The translations under genes were made by a program, and so were the position numbers. Positions 47,844 to 59,130 of a stretch of 64,000 nucleotides of DNA are shown one piece after another. This DNA is from Xylogone sp. PMI_703. Lineage: Eukaryota > Ascomycota > Leotiomycetes. The stretch spans positions 1,054,001 through 1,118,000 of the forward strand of contig JAJTUQ010000003.1 of assembly GCA_021399445.1 (NCBI GenBank). Direction: 5' to 3'. Numbering within the stretch: position 1 is the stretch's first letter; every line of letters starts with the position of its first letter. The notes under the pieces are model-generated. The model saw only the letters and a list, made by a program, of their open reading frames with translations, did no database searches and had not been told where the DNA came from.

Positions 47844-49619
47844 ATGCCTTCAGTACTTGCCATTATCGCCTCACTTCTCTTTGTCTACTCTTCCTCACTC
47901 GTCTATCGTCTTCTAATTAACCTTAGTAATGCTAAGGAGTCAGGCTTCCCATACCTCTTCATCCCTTGGGATCAGAATCATTTCCTCTGGATGACAGTTT
48001 CTGTTCCGCTACGCCCCTGGCTGTCCAGGAATATGCCTAAATGGATTTACGATCGACTGTCGCTGACAATTTACGGCTTCGAATTCCGCGAAAAACTTCG
48101 CCCATATGAACAGTATGCTGTTCCTCAGGGAAACAGCAAGTCATATGCAATTGTGACTCCTGGTAAATTCGAGGTCTCCACCATAGACCCTGAGATCGGA
48201 GCTGAGGTACTCCGACGGCCTAAGGATTTCCTGCAGGTCGACATCGCAGAGCTTTTCATGGCGAGATTCGGACAGAATCTTTTAACGAGTAATGGTGATT
48301 CTTGGTCAAGGCAACGGAGGGTTGTGGCTAGTGTCATAAATGAGCGCATTTCCAAAACAGTCTTCAATGAGAGTATTCATCAAACCCAGGGTCTGCTGGA
48401 TGAAGTTGTTGGACATGATAATAAGGGAGAAACCAACCGTATCTTCGATATGATGAAAAAGATTACCATCAATGTCCTTAGTGGTGCTGGTATGGGTGCT
48501 AACGTGGAGTGGAAAGACGAGGTCAATGAGAAACCAAACCCTGGTTTCAAGATGACATATATTGAAGCTGTTAAAACGGTTACTCAAAATATCGCTGGTC
48601 CGATTATCCTTCCTCAGTGGTTTCTGTCCAACTACCCAAGTTTTCTACCTGGATATGAGAATTTGAAATCACTCAGCTATGCAGTTATGGAATTTCCGAT
48701 ACATACGCAACATATGCTGCATCAAGAGCGGTTACGAACTGCTGCTGCCCACGGCGAAACCAGAAGCAACATCATGTCGCAATTGTTGCAGGCTTCAGAG
48801 CAAGCGGATGGGGAGACAAAAGGTGACAATCATCTATCCGAGGATGAGATGATGGGTAATCTCTTCATCTTCACCGCGGCCGGCTTTGATACGACTGCCA
48901 ATACGCTTGCATATGCACTGGTATTATTATCAAGATATCCAAAGTGGCAAGAATGGATGTTCGAAGAGATTGATACCATCATCCCTGAATCTGGCTCTGC
49001 TGATCTCGACTATGTTGCTATATTCCCCAATGCAAGTCGCGTCTTAGCCTGTATGCTTGAGGTCCTGCGCCTCTTCCCACCTGTCATTCACATCGCAAAA
49101 ATGACAAAAACGCCGCAGCGGATTCAAACTTCTCGCGGATCATACTACTATCCACCGAATACCACAGTTTATATTAATACAGTTGGCCTGCACCTCGATC
49201 CAGCAGTGTGGCGGAACCTCAACCTTGCCGAGAATGAGGGAAAGAGTGACACCGATGAGTTCGCTTTCCGACCTACACGCTGGATAAACCCGTCAACAGA
49301 AAGTTCGCAAATATTTAAGCCGCCCAGGGGAGCGTATGTACCTTGGTCTGCAGGCCCAAGAGTGTGTCCGGGTCAGAAAATGGCACAGGTAGAGTTCACA
49401 GCAATTTTCCTGAAGCTGTTCCAAAAGCATCGGATTGAAGCTGTACTGATAAAGACTGCGTCTGGGGATTTGGAAACAAAGAGTCAATTGGAGAGCCGAC
49501 TTGATGCAACGATGGAGGACAGTATCAGTGTCTTGACTCTTCAGATGAACCATGTCTACGATGTTGAGGAGGGCCAAGACAAGGGACTGAGACTTAGATT
49601 AATTAAGAGGAGGCAGTGA
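47844..49619 (+). CDS. Cytochrome P450 monooxygenase
   Basis: Single exon, 591 residues, long for a P450. The N-terminal helix MPSVLAIIASLLFVYSSSLV anchors it in the ER. Hallmarks in order: C-helix WSRQRRVV, I-helix oxygen-binding AGFDTT, K-helix ExxR in EVLRLFPP, the PERF-like FRPTRW, and heme loop PWSAGPRVCPGQKMA with the Cys ligand. All catalytic elements are intact. It would use NADPH-P450 reductase electrons to oxidise a hydrophobic substrate. The lack of introns is unusual for a fungal P450. It begins a run of oxidoreductase, regulator and exporter genes resembling a specialised-metabolism locus. Confidence 0.95.
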   Translation: MPSVLAIIASLLFVYSSSLVYRLLINLSNAKESGFPYLFIPWDQNHFLWMTVSVPLRPWLSRNMPKWIYDRLSLTIYGFEFREKLRPYEQYAVPQGNSKSYAIVTPGKFEVSTIDPEIGAEVLRRPKDFLQVDIAELFMARFGQNLLTSNGDSWSRQRRVVASVINERISKTVFNESIHQTQGLLDEVVGHDNKGETNRIFDMMKKITINVLSGAGMGANVEWKDEVNEKPNPGFKMTYIEAVKTVTQNIAGPIILPQWFLSNYPSFLPGYENLKSLSYAVMEFPIHTQHMLHQERLRTAAAHGETRSNIMSQLLQASEQADGETKGDNHLSEDEMMGNLFIFTAAGFDTTANTLAYALVLLSRYPKWQEWMFEEIDTIIPESGSADLDYVAIFPNASRVLACMLEVLRLFPPVIHIAKMTKTPQRIQTSRGSYYYPPNTTVYINTVGLHLDPAVWRNLNLAENEGKSDTDEFAFRPTRWINPSTESSQIFKPPRGAYVPWSAGPRVCPGQKMAQVEFTAIFLKLFQKHRIEAVLIKTASGDLETKSQLESRLDATMEDSISVLTLQMNHVYDVEEGQDKGLRLRLIKRRQ

Positions 49620-49779
49620 TATAGTTCCTTAATGCATCATGCTGACCAAACGTGATGGTGCCGAATTTACAACTATTACAACTCAGCTCTGCTTACGACT
49701 TGTGACCAGTAGCTATGATAAAAAGTATATAATCTGGGTCAGTCTATTCTAGCTCGAGTAGCCTAAAATCCACAACGCT

Positions 49780-50490
49780 CTACTTATCCAAAGCTTTGCG
49801 CGCCGCGGCCTTTGCGTGGAGTTCTAAAGTATTAAACATCGGGATATCAGGTCGATCAGACTGTGCGATAAGCAACGGAATCTCAGTGCATCCCAGAATG
49901 ATCCCCTGAGCTCCTTGAGAGACCAAGCGATCAATTACACGCAAATAACCCGCTTTAGACTCATCGGTAAACTTCCAGTTGGCTAATTCATTGAAAATCA
50001 CATCATCAACATAAGTCTGATCCTCTTCATTTGGTGCAATGACAGTTATGCCAAAGCGATTACGAAACTCGCCCTGCAGGACAGTTCCAGACATGGTAGC
50101 CTTCGTCCCCAGAAGCGCTACGACGTTTAGATCCAGCTCTTTGATAGCGTTTGCTGTTGGGTCGACAATGTGTAGCAGAGGTATCTTTATATCCTTCATA
50201 AAAACTGACGCAACACGATGCCAAGTATTGGAGACGCAAATTATAAAATCAGCTCCGGCACGCTCAAGGCTTTGCGCCTTGCTGTGAAGAAACTCGCCGC
50301 CTTCGTCCCAAAGGTTGTTCTGCACGTAGTAGGTGCTCCGGGCAACATCCATCGAGTTGATAATGATTTCACAAGTGTGTAGGCCGCCCAATTCTTGCCG
50401 ACAAAAGGCATTGATGAGTTTGTAGTATTCAGCTGTCGCTAAGTCTGTACTCCCACCAATAATACCGACTGTCTTCGTTTTGCTCTCCAT
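49780..50490 (-). CDS. Aspartate/glutamate racemase family protein
   Basis: Single exon, 236 residues, normal for the family. VGIIGGSTDLATAEYYK is the N-terminal glycine loop. The first active-site region reads ICVSNTWH, where most members have CNTxH; the second, GIILGCTEIPLL, keeps the catalytic Cys. Thus Ser stands where the first catalytic Cys normally is, with a Cys two residues earlier. From memory, E. coli YgeA has Thr at this site and is still active. Racemisation of an acidic or other amino acid is inferred. It is tail-to-tail with the P450 gene, 160 bases away, so it could supply or remove a D-amino acid in the same pathway. Confidence 0.88.
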   Translation of the reverse strand: MESKTKTVGIIGGSTDLATAEYYKLINAFCRQELGGLHTCEIIINSMDVARSTYYVQNNLWDEGGEFLHSKAQSLERAGADFIICVSNTWHRVASVFMKDIKIPLLHIVDPTANAIKELDLNVVALLGTKATMSGTVLQGEFRNRFGITVIAPNEEDQTYVDDVIFNELANWKFTDESKAGYLRVIDRLVSQGAQGIILGCTEIPLLIAQSDRPDIPMFNTLELHAKAAARKALDK

Positions 50491-51913
50491 ATTCAGTAGA
50501 GTCTAAGGTGTGGGATTAGTCGCAAAAACAATCTAACGGAAAATATGCTTTAAAAGTATTGGGAATATGGAATATAGAGACCATTTCGCGATTTTATATT
50601 AAGACCCTACTCCGCCACTAAGGCAGCCAAACGGTCATATAAAGGGCGTGATAGAATTACAACTAACAAAACGTCACTTGCTTGGAACCACTAACTATAA
50701 CTCGGGGTTAGTCATGGACCCTCCTGCAGCTTAGCGCATAGAGCTTCAGGAGTGAGAAGCACAATAGCTTCAGTTACAGTAACAATGGAGTTGTGCTATG
50801 AACTCTACTTTTGTAAAGGAAATATTGCAGTCATGGATAGGGTATGGGTTGTATTGAACGTGCTATTGTACAAGTATTCTCCAACGAATTCGACAACGAC
50901 CAATGTTTTCGGGTGAGTGTCGCTATGATCGACCGTACTGAGTCGTCGGCCCAATAGCACCCGTGGCAATTGACATCTTTAAATTTTGAGCTGAGAATTT
51001 CAAGAACAATGTAAGCGATGCACTACTTCGACCCTGGATTAGGAGCTTTGTCATATATGAATTGGATTTTGGCGGGCATCAGGTCCCCGTGTAGTTGGTC
51101 TTGCTCCGGGAAGCTGCCTGTAAGGGCGATCAATCGCTGTATGGAACCAAAAGACCGCCTAAGCTATGGAGCCTGTTCTAGGACCATACTGGTTGAGTGA
51201 CCAGGGGTAATCTGCACAAGGGTGGTGCTAGCTAAATGAAGCTATTGTAGCGGCGTAAGAAATACCGATAAGGGAATAGAGGTGGCTGGGTGAAAAGGCC
51301 GTGGTTGTTTTGGTACGAAAGCCTTAGAGAGCATCCCGGCCGGTAGTGAAGGACTTGGCGCCCTTATGCTTCTTCTGCTTTACGCTCACTCTAGCGATTC
51401 TAGTGCATGTTTTTGGGCACGGAATTCCGTGACACCCCTACTGCACTATCTTTGGCCATTGCCACAGAATTTGAGCTTTCTTGGGCTTGTGGGTTTACTG
51501 TCTTTAGCTGGGTCCTTTTTAGAAATGAGTGATGTACCGTATGATTAGCCCTGTAAATTCCCCAGGGCTGGGAGGCTTTAGCCACAAACGGGATAGGAAA
51601 CTGCATCTCACAAGCAACAAGCTTCGAGAAACCTGGCTCGGACAGGTCTGTGGCTGCTCATTAGCTTCAAGTATCGGAGTAATAATATCTTGGCGTGCGG
51701 CCGCAAACACCTTCTCCTGCCATAGAAGACGCGGTAGCTTCAGGTCCTGCGCGGACTCCTGTCCGCACCAGCTTTTGAAGATATATCAGCATCTCTCCAT
51801 TAAGAAACCGAAATGCGGTCGCTTTCACTGACCACCTCCGGATCCTAGATCCGCAATATTGAGAGCCTTATTTTCATTTTTCCTCTCTAGTCAAAATAGG
51901 TCTGGTAAATACA
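50491..51913. promoter_or_regulatory. Divergent region, racemase / transcription factor 3
   Basis: About 1.4 kb without a supported gene. It contains GCGGCCGC within the palindrome TGCGGCCGCA at 51696-51705, about 210 bases before the regulator start. Other small frames here show no domain. Confidence 0.5.
51697..51704. promoter_or_regulatory. GCGGCCGC palindrome upstream of transcription factor 3
   Basis: This 8-mer holds overlapping CGG and CCG triplets, the half-sites bound by Zn2Cys6 dimers. I found it three times in the window: here and twice upstream of the SDR gene. Autoregulation is possible. Confidence 0.4.
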
Positions 51914-53791
51914 ATGTACCGTATGGAGGGAGGGTTGAACGCGGTCGACCTGGCCGCTCATGCCTGTGCTCCATGTAGGAAGGGCAAGCGCCGCTGTGAC
52001 AAGATCTTGCCAAACTGCTCTCTGTGTGAGAGGTGAGTGCAAAATGACCAATTCAACAGGGCCTTCTAATCAATTCAATAGAATAGGCCGTCCTTGCGAT
52101 TATACAGATCCCACACCCGCCACAGTTGACCCAGCTGAGTTACAAGCAAGAATTCACCAATTGGAGGAGCTAGTCGCTCAGCTGTCAAACCACATACCTT
52201 CACTATCGACGCCCAGTGACGATACAGCGATGCCCGCACCGCTAAAGGAGTATTCTGCTTCATCTAATCTCTACTCTACGTCACTTTTTCTCGACCCGGG
52301 ATCGTCCGAATATTGTGATGCCCCTGAGTGTGGTATTGATGTTCCTATCCCTCCAGAAGTGTACGCCACCATGGGAGATTCAGCAGCCGTGGAGCATATC
52401 AAATCTCAGTATTTCAAATCCGTGAACACTTGGATGCCCATTATCAACAGAGCCAAATTAGACCGAATGATTAATTCTGGAAACCGCAGTGCAAGACCTG
52501 ACCTGGCACTTCTGCTCTTATCCATGAAACTTATTCTAGAAGCACCTACGGAAAGTGGAGTGAAACAGTCATGGCTATATACTATCACAAAACGTTTCTG
52601 CTCCACATTAGAAAATGCAGGGCTGGACTCCTTAATGAAACTACAGGCCAGCTTGATTATTGCAGTGTATGAGTTGGGGCATGCTATTTTCCCAGCGGCG
52701 TACATATCTATTGGCCATTGTGCTAGATACGGTGTTGCCCTCGGAATACACAACAGGCTAGCTCCCCAAATGTTGCCGAAGCCAAGGAGTTGGTTGGATT
52801 GGGAAGAGAGGCAAAGAGTGTGGTGGCTGATTATCATACTCGATAGGTTGGGACTGCCCTTACCAACTACAGATGATATAGTATTATTAACACTGTCTAG
52901 ATATGTGGTTGCTGGAAGCGATCATCGTCCATTGTGCACCGAGGACCCGCTAGCTAATACCTACATTCCAGCAAACGAGGAAGCTTGGGAACAAGGGGTA
53001 TGTCTACGTCAATGCCGTGTGTATTCCACAGTATAAAACAATGCTTACGTATTGAAATAGGAAATGGTACCTCCTGAAAGAGTATCTCTATCCTCTTCTG
53101 TGAGAATCACAGTTAGCCCCTTTGCGCGTGCCGCTCAAGCGTCGAATCTGCTAGGGAGAGTGATCAGACACTGCAATGACCAAACTGCCTCTCCTACGTT
53201 TATGCTTGAAGATATGGAATTATTACATCAGGCAACCTCGTCGCTTCTCACCCTTCTAGCGGAAGGCCATGGAACAACAGAACCATTCTATCTAGCTCAG
53301 TCGCTCTGCCTGAGGTAGTCTAGCCTTACAATCTTCTTTGACCGAGCCCCACTAACGCTTTAAGTGCACTGCTCAAACTTAGTGGCTATCATATATGTGA
53401 CTCCTTCGATGATGGAGAGCCCCCTCCGATGGAAACGGCTGTGGTATTCCGCGAATGTATGGAGCGATCAATTATCAATATGAAAGAGGACTGTGCCAGA
53501 ACTGCCTACTTTGCAGAAATGTTCTTAAAGACGGTAGACACCTTTACCATTAGCACCCTTTCTCCGATGGTGCTGCATTGTATCTATCGCGCATCAATCA
53601 CCTTATCCTTTATATCTTTGGAGTCGGGTGATGAACGATATAAGGCTGGAAGAGATATTTGTAAAAAGGCATTACAGATGATGCACTCTAGATGGAAAGC
53701 TGCTGGTACCATGCTGCCTAAAGAAGATTGTATACGTTTATACCAGGCTGACTTTTCGCTGCAGGAGCATATCTGGAACTCCTGGACTTAG
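51914..53791 (+). CDS. Zn2Cys6 transcription factor 3 (putative local regulator)
   Basis: Four exons (51914-52032, 52082-52997, 53061-53314, 53365-53791) give 571 residues. The zinc cluster is ACAPCRKGKRRCDKILPNCS then LCERIGRPCDYTDP, completed by the first splice. A short coiled-coil follows (ARIHQLEELVAQLSNHI), used for dimerisation. The middle region is the fungal transcription factor domain with YISIGHCARYGVALGIH and DWEERQRVWWLIIILDRL. It lies among P450, racemase, SDR and exporter genes, so regulation of that set is a reasonable inference. The GCGGCCGC palindrome 210 bases upstream fits a symmetric CGG/CCG site. Confidence 0.9.
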
Positions 53792-54921
53792 TCGAAAAGC
53801 AGATGAGCCGAGAAACATTCTAGGGTGACTATATATCCGTCTCAATTTTTAAGAACTATCAAAACTAAACGATTCTAGAACTAATCTGCTATAGCCTACG
53901 TGAATAGTCATCCTCTACTTCGTTGATATGCCTCGTACGGATTCACCAGTTGGTTACCGAGGCTCGCTTTTCTTCCTCATTATTGCTTGCTCTGGAAGCC
54001 ATGCTACACTGCCATTGTATCTACGGCTCTCTTCTTGCTTCTTTCCGGTTTAGAAAGACAAGCCAAAAGTCATGCGGTATTCATGGATATATATCCGGCT
54101 TAGTTTTTACTTCACTCTCACACGGGGCTTGTTTAGATATCAGATCTTTAGTAGGCCTATGCCCTGAACCTGCTGGTAATCGGGCGGCAATTCGTAACGG
54201 CCACTGATGTGGAGGATTGGCTAAGCCATAAATAAGTCTGCTTCACCTTAGTAAATCCTCAAAGTATTGTGAGCAGCAGTTAGATATTATGCATAATTGA
54301 TATATCAGATATATACATATTGTTGATTTTAAGCACACATTCCTTACCGATAGTGGGCGAATCTCAATTCTTTTCATAACTGAGAGACATTTCACATCAT
54401 CTTTCAGGTTCTCTATTGGGATCTATCGAAGTAGAAATAAAGAGCAGTAACCCCGTCATAGGAAGCTGGGGATTGCATTGCCAAGCTTTACGGTAGTGAA
54501 TAGAGACTACTACTGTAATCTCGATCGCGGCCGCTTCCATACTCGGGCCTGCCGACTCTCCAACCGTTGCGGCCGCGCTGAAAATCTAACGGGGCGGTGA
54601 TTCCGTAATCACTACCGGTAGCACTTCAAGCCCACAATTTACAGTTATAAGGCTGCAGATTGCTCAATGCCGGCATGCTACAGCTATTCCTATTGGCCAG
54701 CCACATTGTTTGAAAGGAGGTAATTATAGTCACTATGATACAGCCAACACTCCGTTTTACTTTACAAGAATGTTGCCATCACTTGTCAATGACATATATA
54801 GTTTGGCATGGTTGCTGCCTACAAGCCCAGCTTTTTCACATACTGATTGCCTTTTACGTTCTATTCTCTCATTCGACTCGATTCTTTAAGAAGAAACCCG
54901 AATTTGGGAGAAACACTGACT
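53792..54921. promoter_or_regulatory. Upstream region of the SDR gene
   Basis: No supported gene. A 94-codon frame at 53923-54207 has no domain I can name. Two GCGGCCGC sites (54527-54534 and 54569-54576) sit 350-395 bases before the SDR start and are mirrored as CGCGGCCGC and GCGGCCGCG. Confidence 0.45.
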
Positions 54922-55994
54922 ATGGTCTCAATATCAGCCGTCCGCGCTGCTAATGCGCAAGTTTCTCAGTTGAAAACCTCTACAACAGCTATTTTTGTGG
55001 GTGGTACCAGTGGCATTGGTAGAGCTACACTACTGGAGCTTGCCCGAAGGAAAACCAAGAGCCTAAGAGTATATATCATCGGGCGAAATGCCAGCAGTCA
55101 GCAGGATCTTTTGAACCAATTACGAGAAATAAATCCTAAAGGAGACTTCATTTTCCTCGAAACACAGATTACACTTCTAGCTGAGGTAAAGCGCGTCTGT
55201 GATGAGATTAAGACAAGAGAAAAGTCTATCGATTTACTATGGTTATCTGCTGGTGCACTACCTTTCGATGGGAGAAAAGGTAAGCTTGTTGTTAGCATCT
55301 TGGAGAAGCATTTGACTAACCTAATTCAACTTTTCTAGAAACGTCTGAAGGCCTCTCGATGCATATGACACTCGGCTACTGGGGCCGTATGTTCTTTATT
55401 ACTCTGTTGCTCCCACAACTCAAAGCATCTTCCGCGAATCCCCGTGTTATCTCCATTCTACGAGCAGGCAGTGAGCACGCCGATCTGGATCTTAGCGATC
55501 TTGATATCAAAAAGTTCACCACCAAGAGTGCATATGTCGACCAGTATGCAGCTGCAGCGGAAACAATGGGTACTCTATTCCTCGAAAGATTAGCACAACA
55601 GAATCCAGAAGTTGTCTTTATACACAAGTTTCCTGGTTTATTGAAGACTGGAATATTCAGTCAAGGATGGGGCACATCTTGGTCTGCCAGGCGAGTTCTT
55701 TTCACGTACGTCGTACCGCATGTCGCAAGTGTTGTGGGGCTATCTGAAGAAGAAGTTGGCAATCGCGGGGTCTATGATATGTTCAGTGCGCGATTCGGCG
55801 GGTCGGGGATCCAGAGTGAAGGAGAGAAGCCTTTAACAAACTCAGTGGGTGGCTTAGGATGTGATGGTGCCTTTCTCATCAAAGAAGATGATGAGACAGT
55901 GAAAAATGCGAAGGTCTTGGAAAAGCTAAGGCAGAGTGGTGCCCCAAACCGTATATACGAAGAGACGAATAAGGTTTTTGCTCCTTTCCTGTAA
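54922..55994 (+). CDS. Short-chain dehydrogenase/reductase family protein
   Basis: Two exons (54922-55279, 55339-55994) across a 59-nt intron give 337 residues. The N-terminal Rossmann motif IFVGGTSGIGRATLLELARR binds the dinucleotide, and YIIGRNAS with an Arg after the second strand suggests NADP(H). LLWLSAGALPF replaces the usual NNAG. The canonical YxxxK is not evident: the region reads GYWGRMFFITLLLPQL where it would be expected. This matches a group of fungal SDR-like proteins found in metabolite clusters, in which catalysis by the standard mechanism is doubtful. It may therefore be a non-canonical reductase. Confidence 0.85.
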
Positions 55995-56231
55995 GAGATA
56001 GACTGGTATATGGACGATTGAAGGCTTTAATTTCTATAATTGATCTCTAGAAGTAATGATAGAGATAGTTGCTAATAGCTTAGATAATGGAGGATCCTAC
56101 TCAAAGAACACAGATTTCAAAAGAAAACAACTCATGCACCGCAAAATAACATACATATCTAACACATAGATGAGCAGAGAGGTGATGCTGATATCTAGGA
56201 CCCACCGGGATTTGATAAGAATACTGAGGTT
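55995..56231. other. Short spacer, SDR 3' flank
   Basis: AT-rich DNA with no feature seen. Confidence 0.5.
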
Positions 56232-56510
56232 ATGAATTTTGCAAGTCGTAAACCGGAAATAATGGAGGACCAAAGTACCGCGGAAGTGGAACACAGGGTA
56301 TTAAAAAAAGGCCTAAATTGCGACTGCTGTTTCACTGACTTCCCTAAGAATGAAATGGTCCATTGCAATGACAAAGCAACTGTTCATTGGTTCTGCAAAG
56401 AATGCACAAAACAAAATGCCTCTACAGTAATTGGGCAGTCTAAATATAAGCTTCGTTGCTTGTCTATAGCTGACTGTCAAGGGGGTTTTGATATGGAACA
56501 GAGGTACTGG
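56232..56510 (+). pseudogene. Fragment of an RBR-type RING E3 ligase
   Basis: From an ATG at 56232 the frame reads through LNCDCCFTDFPKNEMVHCND, HWFCKECTKQNAS and YKLRCLSIADCQGGFDMEQR. This is the RING1 part of fungal RBR ubiquitin ligases (C-x2-C, C, H-x2-C-x2-C, C-x4-C spacing). A GTACTG donor-like string follows, but I found no IBR or RING2 continuation in the next 600 bases on either strand. The N-terminal domains expected in full RBR ligases are also absent. Most likely a truncated gene copy; a small RING-only protein is the alternative. Confidence 0.55.
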
Positions 56511-57127
56511 GTTTACGTTATCTCATGTACATTAATTACATAAATTTTATCACTGAGCCTCTTCGCACAATATCAATTTATATGAGGTTGCGAGTTGCGG
56601 ACTTGTGCTTATGCCAATCTGTAAACCGGCATCAGGGTTCGTTCTCATCATTTTGCTGCTGTTTATTAGTATCCCGCATGGCCCAACGGCTGCGACGGAC
56701 CGTAGGGATTTCCGTCCCTTACCACCGCATAGTACCACTAACAAAGCAATACGGATCCTCTGACTAATGGTCGAAATCATGGGTCGGACGTGTAAATCTT
56801 TGATAGTCCACCCCCTTATAGCAGAAAGTAGCGAATTAGAAGAATTACATCTGTCGGAGAAATTACTACATGCTGAATTGTGTCTGAACTTGTACCTCAA
56901 TACAGGCTTTGTATGACCCATCTGCTCTGGTTTATATCGAGTTGGCAGACTCTGTCCTATTATAAATGTGAGGATTAGTCTTACATCCTTATAAAAAGAG
57001 ATTCTCTTTAATTTGGACTACTCATTAAATTCATTCTACTCACATAGCCATCTGGGGTTATCTGTGTTTGGTTTCTCTTGTATGTTTCAAAAATACTCCT
57101 ATTTAGCATTATAATTATTTGACGTGC
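56511..57127. promoter_or_regulatory. Exporter promoter and intergenic DNA
   Basis: No continuation of the RING fragment and no other gene. The frames on both strands at 56525-56921 overlap and lack domains. Confidence 0.5.
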
Positions 57128-58987
57128 ATGAGTCACAAGAGAAACCTCGTGGGAATATTAATGGATGTGTGAAGGCTTAAGTTGGCTGACAATGACTCGT
57201 AGGATTCATAGCAGCAAACGCCGAACGTGGCGATCGCTGACGACGAATATAAGCACCGCATAGAGACGAATAAGAATCTAGAACGCGACGTCACTCAACC
57301 CCTTTCCAAGGGTCATGATGCCGACAGTGCTGTCCCCTCCAGCAGAGGCCTCGCCCTAGATGGGAGACTTTCATCGGAACCCGACGCTAATCTCATATGG
57401 TGGGAGAGCGATGATGATCCTGAGAACCCGTACAATTGGCCTACATCGGAAAAAGTTCTCAATTGTGGTTTAATTAGTGCATTATCCTTCGTGGCGCCTC
57501 TAGCTTCCTGTGAGTATTCAGATTGGAAAGGCAAAGCCCAAAATAACGTTGACATTTTCTGGCAACTAGCCATATTCGCACCCGGAGTGCCCCAGTTGAT
57601 GCAAGAATTCCACAGTGACAACAGCGTTCTCTCCGGTTTTGTCGTGTCAGTATACGTACTAGGGGTATGTATTACTCTTCCACTCTTGACAACCATAAGT
57701 CTGAAAACTAATACGTACTTCTTGCAAAGTTTGCTTTTGGCCCACTATTGATGGCGCCGTTATCCGAAATCTATGGCCGGGTCATTGTATACCATGTCTG
57801 CAACGTTGGATTTCTGGCATTTATCTTGGGATGCGCGCTTGCACCTTCACTGAACACTCTCATCGTGTTCCGTTTGCTATCTGGGATATTTGGCTCCTGT
57901 ACCCTCGCCAACGGTGGAGGTCCGATTGCGGATATGATCGACCAGGAGAAGCGCGGCGCTGCTATGGCGGTTTTAAGTGTTGGACCTTTGCTTGGCCCTG
58001 TCATCGGACCTGTAGCTGGTGGCTTTCTGTCCAGTGCAAAGGGTTGGCATTGGGCCTTCTGGCTGGTGCTCATTGCGGGAGGTTCTGTCGCCGCCGCCAT
58101 GGTTCTCTTCATGAAAGAGACATTCGCTCCCGTCCTTCTGCAAAGGAAGGCAAGGCGTCTGCGCAATGAGACCAAGAATGAGCTGCTGAGAAGCAAGTTA
58201 GATACTGGCATGGGCCCAAGGGATTACTTCAATCGTAGTATGATCCGCCCGCTCAAGATGCTGCTGCGGTCACCCATTGTCACCATCGTGGCTATCTATA
58301 TGGCTGTCGTCTACGGGTACCTGTACCTGATGTTCATTAGCATCACAGAGGTCTTCGAAGGCTACTACCACTTCAGTAGCAACGCCGTCGGGCTTGTCTA
58401 TTTGGGCCTCGGCGTGGGCTTCATGTTCGGCCTCGCTTTCTTCAGTGTTTTCTCTGACAGGAATATCAAGAGGCAGGCCGCGAAGCATGGGCAAGGTATG
58501 AAGCCTGAGTATCGCATACAACTCTTGCCCATTGGTGCTTCACTGCTCCCAGTTGGTTTCTTCATCTATGGTTGGACAGCGCAGCATCACGTCCATTGGA
58601 TTGTGCCCATCCTTGGTACCATGATTATTGGTATTGGTAACATGATCGTCTTTATAGTATGTGACGAATCCTGCTCCCCTCAATATACTTAGAGACCCGG
58701 ATTAAGGGTCAGATCTCTCATGGCTAACACGGACGTAGTCAATCCAGCTATACCTTGTCGACGCTTTCACCACCTACGCTGCCAGCGCGCTTGCAGCAAA
58801 CGCGGTCATTCGATCCATTGCTGGTGCCTTACTACCGCTTGCAGGGCTTCCCATGTACGACACTTTAGTCATGGGATGGGGGAACTCACTACTAGGCTCC
58901 ATTGCACTCGGGCTCCTGCCTGTGCCCATCCTCATTCTCAAGTGGGGAGAGCACTTAAGGATAAAGTTTGAGTTGAAAGGTCTATGA
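57128..58987 (+). CDS. MFS drug:H+ antiporter, DHA1 family
   Basis: Five exons (57128-57148, 57212-57509, 57570-57664, 57730-58656, 58739-58987) give 529 residues. WWESDDDPENPYNWP before TM1 is the signature of fungal DHA1 exporters. Other family motifs are APLSEIYGR (motif A), FRLLSGIFGS, LSVGPLLGPVIGPVAGGFL (antiporter motif C) and MKETFAPVLLQRKARRLR in the central loop. The long frame lacks an in-frame ATG, so I propose a 7-codon first exon and a 63-nt intron (donor GTGGGA, CTGAC branch site, TCATAG acceptor) that restore one in phase. The body is certain; the start is tentative. It would export a small organic molecule and may serve the neighbouring enzymes. Confidence 0.87.
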
Positions 58988-59122
58988 AACTAGAAATGAA
59001 ATTTATATGTCCAGGATCTTACCTATTAGAACTAAAGAAGGCTTATCTTTTGGTATCTGATACTAGGCCTATATCTTGGGACGTTTACATCTTAGAATCA
59101 CGGAGCTGAATTCCTTTGAGCT
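58988..59122. other. Spacer to MITE array
   Basis: 3' flank of the exporter gene. No other feature. Confidence 0.5.
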
Positions 59123-59130
59123 TAAAATTA

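Noticed and set aside
53923..54207. 94-codon frame after transcription factor 3, considered as a transporter remnant
   Set aside because: Hydrophobic pieces are short and no motif of any transporter family could be matched.
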